Positions 5,576 to 10,370 of a DNA stretch of 10,370 nt are shown here, one piece after another. A program made the translations under genes and the position numbers. The DNA is from Clostridiales bacterium. Its GTDB lineage: Bacteria; Bacillota; Peptococcia; Peptococcales; Peptococcaceae. Each line of letters begins with the position of its first letter. Position 1 is the first letter of the stretch. Where the stretch lies: NCBI GenBank assembly GCA_003343815.1, contig QAKL01000066.1, positions 1 through 10,370 on the forward strand. Direction: 5' to 3'. The notes beneath the pieces are model-generated. The model was not told the origin of the DNA, searched no databases, and worked only from the letters and a program-made list of their open reading frames with translations.

Positions 5576-8119
5576 ATGAAGAAAAAAATCAGTGCAATCA
5601 TGGTTTTGGTGTGCTTTTTGCTGCAAATGAATACAATCGCGTGGGCTTCCACGCCGAAAAGCATCAGTAATCAGACGATTACCAGCGGAGCGACGCAGGC
5701 TATTTATAATTGGTCAACAGAAAAGGGTAATGTCAAAATCTCTGTCGTGACGGTGGATCTGACCAATCCCTATACCTATTTGACGATTATTCCGGGTGCG
5801 GGACGCTGGGGCGAGCGCAGTACGGTAAGCAATATGACCAAGCGCACTAATCCTATAGCTCTGACCAACGGCGATTTTTTTAATATGAAAGCCGAGGGCG
5901 CGCCGATCGGGGCGACGGTTATCGGGGGCGAGCTCGCCAGCTCACCGTCGTATTTAACGGGTGTGTATGCGTTGGGCATTACTAATGACCGCAAGGCATA
6001 TATTGAGCAGTTCAACTTTACAGGAAAGGTAACCAAAGCAGACGGCACTTCGTTTCCATTATCAGGCTTAAATAAGACGTTTTACTGGCAGGAGGATAAT
6101 AACTCGCACAGCCATATCAACAAGCTGCATTTGTATAATGATTTGTGGGGCAGCACGAAACGCGGCTCTGACAGTTATGTCGGCACGCCGGTGGAGGTAA
6201 TGCTGCAGGACAATAAAGTTGTCGGCGTGAAAACCGACGGCGCTTATGAGATGGCGGTGCCGGAGGGTTTGCAGATTTTGCACGGCGACGGCAAAGCGGC
6301 AGAGTTTTTAAAAACCTTAAAAGTCGGTGATGAAGTAAATGTCGACTATGCGATGACGCCGGATATGAACTGGCAAATGGTTATCGGTGGTCATGCTTTA
6401 TTGGTAAATAACGGACAAACCGTGGCCTATACTAAGGATTTGTCAGCTTTAGGCGGCGTCAGAGCGCGCACGGCGGCAGGTATTTCTGCCGACGGTACCA
6501 AGGTTTATATCGCCGCGGTTGAGGGACGTACCAATGAAAGTGCAGGCTTATCTTTAACTAATTTAGCAAGTTTCATGCAGTATATCGGATGCTATAAGGC
6601 GGTCAATTTAGACGGCGGCGGCTCGACGGCGATGACGGTGCGCAATTTGGGCGCATCAAGTGCTACCAGAGTGATTAATCCTGAAAATAACGGCAGCGAG
6701 CGCAAGGTAGTCGAGGGATTGGCGCTTTATTCGACAGCGCCGCAGGGGATATTGACCGGCTTAAAATTAAGAGGTACGCAGAAAGTATTCGTAGGCGAGA
6801 GCGTCCAATATACGGCGAGCGGCTGGGATGAGTATTACAATCCCGCTAATTTAAACACCGTAACCTTGGAGTATAGTGATACGGCAGGATTGGGTGCTTG
6901 GCAGGGTAATACTTTCACTGCGCAAAAAGCAGGTACGACTGAGGTCGCAGCTGCAAGCGGAGTTGCGCGCGGGACATTAAGCGTGCAGGTTTTAGGCGCG
7001 GAATCAGTGAAAAATTTGGAGTTAAGCTTTGATAAAACAAGCGTTGTTAGCGGCGGCACGGCTAAGCTGACGGCTAAAGCCACCTTGACTGACGGTACGA
7101 CGAAAACAGTTTCGCCGTCGATGCTTACTTTGACGGCGGAGGGCGGCAGTATCAGCACAGATGGCGTGCTTACGGCTACGATCCCCTCGGGCACGGTCAA
7201 AGTAACGGCTGCCTTCGGCAGTGTAACGGCAACGAAAACGATCAAAATTGATTCAGCGACGAAACAGTATGCTTTAAATACGCTTGACGGTGTTTCGGGA
7301 CATGTGTCGCCGAGCAATGTTACCGGCAGCGTCGAGCTGGCTGATGATCCGGCAGGTAGCGGCAGTAAAGTACTGAAACTAAACTACAATTTCAGCGCGA
7401 CGAAAGAAACGGCGGCCTCCTATGCGGTATTTGCCGATAAAACAATGACTGTCGCGGCTAATACGAAAAAATTGGCGTTAGATATCTACGGCTCAGGTCA
7501 CGGAGAGTGGGTTCGTGTGGAGTTAAGAGATGCCGCAGGCGAGGTACACCGCTATACATTAGCTCAAAATGTGGATTGGAACGGTTGGAAAACTGTGGAG
7601 TTTGATTTAAATAGCGAGGAAATAAGCGGCGAAATGTCGCTTTGGCGCATTTATACCGTGGCAAGCGCCGATGAAAATCGCGCTGCGACGGAGGATCGCA
7701 GTTTGTATTTCCGCAATCTGCGCTTAAGCGGCTCAAGCAGCGCTTTGGTTAATGTTTTACTGCACATTAACAGCAGTGAAATTGTGACTAACGGCACGAC
7801 ACAGACTATGGATACTGCGCCCTATGTCACTGCGGCAGGGCGCACGATGGTGCCGATTCGCTTTATTACCGAGGCTTTGGGCGGCGAGGTCGTCTGGGAC
7901 GGCGAGGAGCAGCGCGTGAGCTTGATTTTGGAGGATAGCTTGATCCAGATGCACATCGGCGAAAGCACCATGGAAGTAAACGGTGTAAGCAAATCATTGG
8001 ATGCTCCGGCAGAAATCAAAAATAATCGCACCATGATTCCTTTACGCGCGGTGAGCGAGGCTTTCGGACTAGCGGTCAATTATGAAGCGCAGGATAAAAG
8101 CATTACAATCGTAAATTAA
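5576..8119 (+). CDS. Secreted multidomain phosphodiester glycosidase with stalk domain
   Basis: An 847-residue exported protein. Residues 1-25 are a signal peptide (MKKK, hydrophobic core, cleavage likely after AWA or AWAS). Residues about 50-388 form a phosphodiester glycosidase domain of the NAGPA family, which removes sugars from sugar-phosphodiesters; NGDFF (98-102), RTAAG (298-302) and NLDGGGST (344-351) are its typical motifs. Residues about 394-560 are two Ig-like, Big-type repeats; about 563-720 looks like a beta-sandwich, possibly carbohydrate binding; about 724-847 is a copper-amine-oxidase N-terminal-like stalk domain with paired RTMVPIR and RTMIPLR motifs. The start has AAGGGCGG at 5563-5570, 5 bases upstream. 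No clear promoter was found in the 186 bases before it. A wall-glycopolymer or capsule substrate is plausible but not shown. Confidence 0.9.
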   Translation: MKKKISAIMVLVCFLLQMNTIAWASTPKSISNQTITSGATQAIYNWSTEKGNVKISVVTVDLTNPYTYLTIIPGAGRWGERSTVSNMTKRTNPIALTNGDFFNMKAEGAPIGATVIGGELASSPSYLTGVYALGITNDRKAYIEQFNFTGKVTKADGTSFPLSGLNKTFYWQEDNNSHSHINKLHLYNDLWGSTKRGSDSYVGTPVEVMLQDNKVVGVKTDGAYEMAVPEGLQILHGDGKAAEFLKTLKVGDEVNVDYAMTPDMNWQMVIGGHALLVNNGQTVAYTKDLSALGGVRARTAAGISADGTKVYIAAVEGRTNESAGLSLTNLASFMQYIGCYKAVNLDGGGSTAMTVRNLGASSATRVINPENNGSERKVVEGLALYSTAPQGILTGLKLRGTQKVFVGESVQYTASGWDEYYNPANLNTVTLEYSDTAGLGAWQGNTFTAQKAGTTEVAAASGVARGTLSVQVLGAESVKNLELSFDKTSVVSGGTAKLTAKATLTDGTTKTVSPSMLTLTAEGGSISTDGVLTATIPSGTVKVTAAFGSVTATKTIKIDSATKQYALNTLDGVSGHVSPSNVTGSVELADDPAGSGSKVLKLNYNFSATKETAASYAVFADKTMTVAANTKKLALDIYGSGHGEWVRVELRDAAGEVHRYTLAQNVDWNGWKTVEFDLNSEEISGEMSLWRIYTVASADENRAATEDRSLYFRNLRLSGSSSALVNVLLHINSSEIVTNGTTQTMDTAPYVTAAGRTMVPIRFITEALGGEVVWDGEEQRVSLILEDSLIQMHIGESTMEVNGVSKSLDAPAEIKNNRTMIPLRAVSEAFGLAVNYEAQDKSITIVN

Positions 8120-8133
8120 ATATTTGTTGATTT

Positions 8134-8162
8134 GACCTCTGATATTTCAGAGGTCTTTTTTT
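8134..8162 (+). terminator. Intrinsic terminator after the glycosidase gene
   Basis: GACCTCTGA (8134-8142) and TCAGAGGTC (8147-8155) form a perfect 9-bp stem with a TATT loop, followed by seven T residues (8156-8162). It lies 14 bases after the stop codon and separates the glycosidase from the spoIIIA operon, so the operon needs its own promoter in 8163-8235. Confidence 0.93.
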
Positions 8163-8249
8163 GTGTAAAAAATAAGCCAAGCTGTTTCTCATGGTTCTAA
8201 AAAATTTTGCATGGCATAAATATGGATATGTGGACAAGGAGGAATGACG

Positions 8250-9227
8250 ATGACTAAGATCACATTTCAAAGGACGCCGGATTTTAAACCTGCGGTAGCG
8301 ATAAAAAAAGAAGATAATTTTCAGGAGGTGCTGGATTTGTTTTCTCCGGAGCGCAGTGCTGATATTATCAGAATGGCAGACGGTTTAAACGACGCGCAGG
8401 AAATCCGCGTCCGTTTGGGACAAGCCGTTCTCGTGCGTAAGCAGCAAAGGGAATACATGAGCCTGCCCAAGGTGAGCAAAGCGGAAATGGAGGATATTTT
8501 AGAGCGGCTCAATAAATCATCGCTTTATGCGCTTGAGGAAGAGTATCGCCAAGGATTTATCACGCTTGAGGGCGGCCACCGTGTAGGTCTAAGCGGCAAG
8601 GCGCTGCTACAGCGTGGGGAAATACGCGCACTAAAAGACATCAATGCTTTAAATATCCGTTTGGCGCGCAATATTTACGGCGCGGCGGATGAGCTTTTGC
8701 GCTATATTTGCGTGGATAGTGAGGTGCAGAGTACCTTGCTTTTGGGCGCGCCCGGAGCAGGTAAAACGACGGTATTGCGCGAGATTATCCGCACGTTGAG
8801 TAACGGCGAGGGGCTTTTTCGCGCTTATCAAGTGGCACTGGCAGACGAGCGCAGTGAGCTGGCGGGAATGTACGAGGGAAAAAGCAGTTTAGACGTGGGC
8901 GCGCGGACGGACATCATGGACTCCTGTCCAAAAGCGCAGGCGATGCGAATGCTGATCCGCTCGATGGCGCCGGAGGTTTTGGCGGCAGATGAATTAGGCA
9001 CGCGCGAGGATATTCGCGCGGTGGAGGAGGCGCTGACGGCAGGAATTGCGGTCATCGCGACGATGCACGGCAAAAGCATGGAGGATCTGTATAACCGTCC
9101 GGGATTGGAAAATATTATGGCGAAGCATTTGTTTCGGACAATCATTATTTTAAGCGATAATCGCTGCAAGGGCAGAGCAGAGCAAATTTATCGGTGGCAA
9201 AACGGGACATACGAGAGGGTGAAATGA
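8250..9227 (+). CDS. spoIIIAA: Stage III sporulation protein AA, secretion-type ATPase
   Basis: A 325-residue ASCE ATPase related to type II/IV secretion ATPases. In the mother cell it is thought to power assembly or transport by the SpoIIIA-SpoIIQ channel across the engulfment membranes. The Walker A motif GAPGAGKT is at residues 166-173 and Walker B VLAADE at 243-248 with catalytic E248; LEGGHRVGLSG (106-116) is a typical upstream motif. Two in-frame ATGs occur at 8244 and 8250. AAGGAGG at 8236-8242 is one base from the first but seven from the second, so 8250 is preferred. The N-terminus is about 20 residues longer than the conserved region needs. First gene of the operon; its stop overlaps the spoIIIAB start. 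Confidence 0.95.
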   Translation: MTKITFQRTPDFKPAVAIKKEDNFQEVLDLFSPERSADIIRMADGLNDAQEIRVRLGQAVLVRKQQREYMSLPKVSKAEMEDILERLNKSSLYALEEEYRQGFITLEGGHRVGLSGKALLQRGEIRALKDINALNIRLARNIYGAADELLRYICVDSEVQSTLLLGAPGAGKTTVLREIIRTLSNGEGLFRAYQVALADERSELAGMYEGKSSLDVGARTDIMDSCPKAQAMRMLIRSMAPEVLAADELGTREDIRAVEEALTAGIAVIATMHGKSMEDLYNRPGLENIMAKHLFRTIIILSDNRCKGRAEQIYRWQNGTYERVK

Positions 9228-9736
9228 TGCATCTGGCAGGCGCTTTTTTGATAATTTTGGCTTTAGGCGGCGCGGGCTGGGCGTATGCTGCGGGATACAC
9301 GCGCCGCATCCGTGAATTGGAGGACTGGCAGCAGGCGCTCAAATGGTGCGAGATCGAGATTAATTACCGTCTGTTGCCCTTGCCCGAGGTGTTGGAATTA
9401 GTCGGGAAAAGGCTGGATAATGCGGTCGGCGCGGTTTTCTTAACCTGCGCGGCAAAAATAGAAAAACATCAATCGGCGCAGGCAGCTTGGCAGGGCGCGA
9501 TAGAACAATATTTGCACGCGAGCGCTCTAACTGCGGCAGACGGTGAATTTTTGCTGCGCTTCGGAGCGGTGCTGGGTAAAAGCGATTTGGCGCAGCAAAA
9601 TAAAAATTTTGCTTTTCTAGCGGAAAATTTAGCGAAAGCTTTAGCTGAGGCAGAGCGCGAAAGAGCCGCCAAAGCGAAAATTTACCGCTATTTAGGATTT
9701 TCAAGCGGGATAGCGCTCGTTTTGATTTTGTTTTAA
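9224..9736 (+). CDS. spoIIIAB: Stage III sporulation protein AB
   Basis: A 170-residue protein, the usual length for SpoIIIAB, with an N-terminal membrane segment (about 3-23), a helical soluble middle and a C-terminal hydrophobic segment (about 154-170). The conserved stretch LGKSDLAQQNKNF (117-129) resembles the GspF-like motif of the family. It is expected in the mother-cell membrane as a platform component of the SpoIIIA complex. Tandem ATGs at 9224 and 9227 are both in frame; the first overlaps the spoIIIAA stop as ATGA, implying translational coupling, and GAGG at 9215-9218 can serve either. An earlier ATG at 9194 lies inside spoIIIAA and is unlikely. Confidence 0.92.
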   Translation: MMHLAGAFLIILALGGAGWAYAAGYTRRIRELEDWQQALKWCEIEINYRLLPLPEVLELVGKRLDNAVGAVFLTCAAKIEKHQSAQAAWQGAIEQYLHASALTAADGEFLLRFGAVLGKSDLAQQNKNFAFLAENLAKALAEAERERAAKAKIYRYLGFSSGIALVLILF

Positions 9737-9748
9737 GGAGGAAAGGGC

Positions 9749-9946
9749 GTGGAAATCGGGATTATTTTTAAGATAGCCGGGATCGGTATTTTGACGGCGG
9801 TTTTAAACAGCGTTTTAAAATCGCTGGGCAAGGAGGATTTAGCGGCGTTGGCTGCGTTAGCAGGGCTTACGGTGGTGCTTTTTATGGTGGTGGAGATGAT
9901 CGGACAGTTGTTTGACTATGTGCGCAGTGTGTTTGCGCTTTATTAG
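9749..9946 (+). CDS. spoIIIAC: Stage III sporulation protein AC
   Basis: A 65-residue hydrophobic protein with two predicted membrane helices (about 4-25 and 31-58) separated by the short polar KSLGKED turn, matching SpoIIIAC in size and pattern. It begins with GTG; AAGGAGG at 9735-9741 lies 7 bases upstream and overlaps the spoIIIAB stop codon, which ties translation of the two genes together. It is a membrane component of the mother-cell side of the SpoIIIA channel. Confidence 0.93.
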   Translation: MEIGIIFKIAGIGILTAVLNSVLKSLGKEDLAALAALAGLTVVLFMVVEMIGQLFDYVRSVFALY

Positions 9947-9958
9947 CGGAGGCAAAAG

Positions 9959-10345
9959 ATGAATATTTTGCAGATTGCGGCTTTGGGATTGGTTACGGTG
10001 GTTTTCGGCGTACTTTTAAAGGAATATCAGGCTCCGATAGCGGTAATGCTGCCGATAGCCTTTGGCGTCATCATTTTCATGTCGGTATGTGACCAATTAG
10101 GAGTGATTTTAGACACTTTTCGCCAGATGAGCGCCAAAGCAGGAGTGAATAATCTATATCTCGAAACGGTTTTTAAGGTTATCGGTATCGCCTACGTCGG
10201 TGAATTTGCCGCGCAAATCTGTCGTGACAGTGGCAGTACGGCTATCGCTGCGAAAATAGAGCTGGCGGCGAAAATCATTATTTTATCGTTGATGCTGCCG
10301 ATTTTAAGCGCGATTTTGCAAAATATTTTGAGCCTGGTGCAATAG
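9959..10345 (+). CDS. spoIIIAD: Stage III sporulation protein AD
   Basis: A 128-residue membrane protein with about four hydrophobic segments (near 3-22, 26-50, 70-90 and 100-127), matching SpoIIIAD, which resembles SpoIIIAC in its first half. The motif KEYQAPIAVMLPIAFG (21-36) and the C-terminal LAAKIIILSLMLPIL (102-116) are typical. GGAGG at 9948-9952 is 6 bases before the ATG, and only 12 bases separate it from spoIIIAC. It acts in the same mother-cell membrane complex. Confidence 0.93.
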   Translation: MNILQIAALGLVTVVFGVLLKEYQAPIAVMLPIAFGVIIFMSVCDQLGVILDTFRQMSAKAGVNNLYLETVFKVIGIAYVGEFAAQICRDSGSTAIAAKIELAAKIIILSLMLPILSAILQNILSLVQ

Positions 10346-10356
10346 GGGCGGTTAAG

Positions 10357-10370
10357 ATGAAAAAGCTTTT
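10357..10370 (+). CDS. spoIIIAE: Start of spoIIIAE (partial, cut by window edge)
   Basis: ATG AAA AAG CTT begins 11 bases after the spoIIIAD stop, preceded by a G-rich stretch GGGGCGG (10345-10351) that could serve as a modest ribosome-binding site. The MKKL beginning suits the signal-peptide start of SpoIIIAE, the next gene in this conserved operon. Only five codons or fewer are visible, so the identity rests on gene order. Confidence 0.6.

Noticed and set aside
6835..7317. A 160-codon open frame on the minus strand inside the glycosidase gene
   Set aside because: It is antisense to a well-supported coding region, has a low-complexity Val/Ala/Pro-rich product and no ribosome-binding site or recognisable motif.
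8189..8220. Possible sigma-E promoter for spoIIIA (TCATGGT, then CATGGCAT 14 bases on; alternatively CATAAATA at 8215)
   Set aside because: A sigma-E promoter is expected here from Bacillus subtilis, but neither reading matches both the -35 and -10 consensus well enough to call.
1..10370. CRISPR arrays, tRNA or rRNA genes, and insertion-sequence transposases
   Set aside because: No regularly spaced repeats, cloverleaf or rRNA-like stretches, or transposase motifs were seen on either strand.

Overview
The window is chromosomal DNA from an endospore-forming member of the Bacillota (Firmicutes). It carries spoVS and the start of the spoIIIA operon, genes essentially restricted to spore-formers, and strong AAGGAGG-type ribosome-binding sites. 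The secreted phosphodiester glycosidase with a copper-amine-oxidase-like stalk domain points to Clostridia or Negativicutes rather than Bacillus. I cannot place it more finely from sequence alone.

Bases 1 to about 1790 are the integrase-proximal end of a Tn916-type integrative element. It comprises the last 29 codons of an unidentified GC-rich reading frame, a Tn916-type excisionase gene (xis), a consensus sigma-A promoter and a tyrosine integrase gene (int). The xis-int segment is clearly more AT-rich than the chromosomal genes that follow. Integrase ends 84 bases before ychF, so the element-chromosome junction must lie in or very near that gap; the rest of the element is upstream of the window. 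The most interesting detail is the int leader. Its Shine-Dalgarno sequence is fully paired in an 11-bp hairpin, and a second segment, present only in transcripts that come through from xis, is complementary to the masking arm. That layout could let long and short transcripts be translated differently.

Bases 1791 to 8162 are chromosomal. ychF (ribosome-associated ATPase) is followed by spoVS, with a sigma-H-like promoter and a very strong terminator. Next comes an M19-family dipeptidase whose ribosome-binding site begins almost inside that terminator. An unrecognised 384-residue gene with a Pro/His-rich tail lies on the minus strand and overlaps the dipeptidase stop codon. It is divergent from a gene for a large secreted multidomain phosphodiester glycosidase, which ends in its own terminator.

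From about 8250 to the right edge lies the spoIIIA operon: spoIIIAA (ATPase), spoIIIAB, spoIIIAC, spoIIIAD and the first bases of spoIIIAE, tightly packed and translationally coupled. In known spore-formers these proteins build the mother-cell side of the channel that spans the space between mother cell and forespore and supports late forespore gene expression. spoVS, the dipeptidase, the orphan gene and the glycosidase sit beside it, but any sporulation role for the last three is inference from position only.
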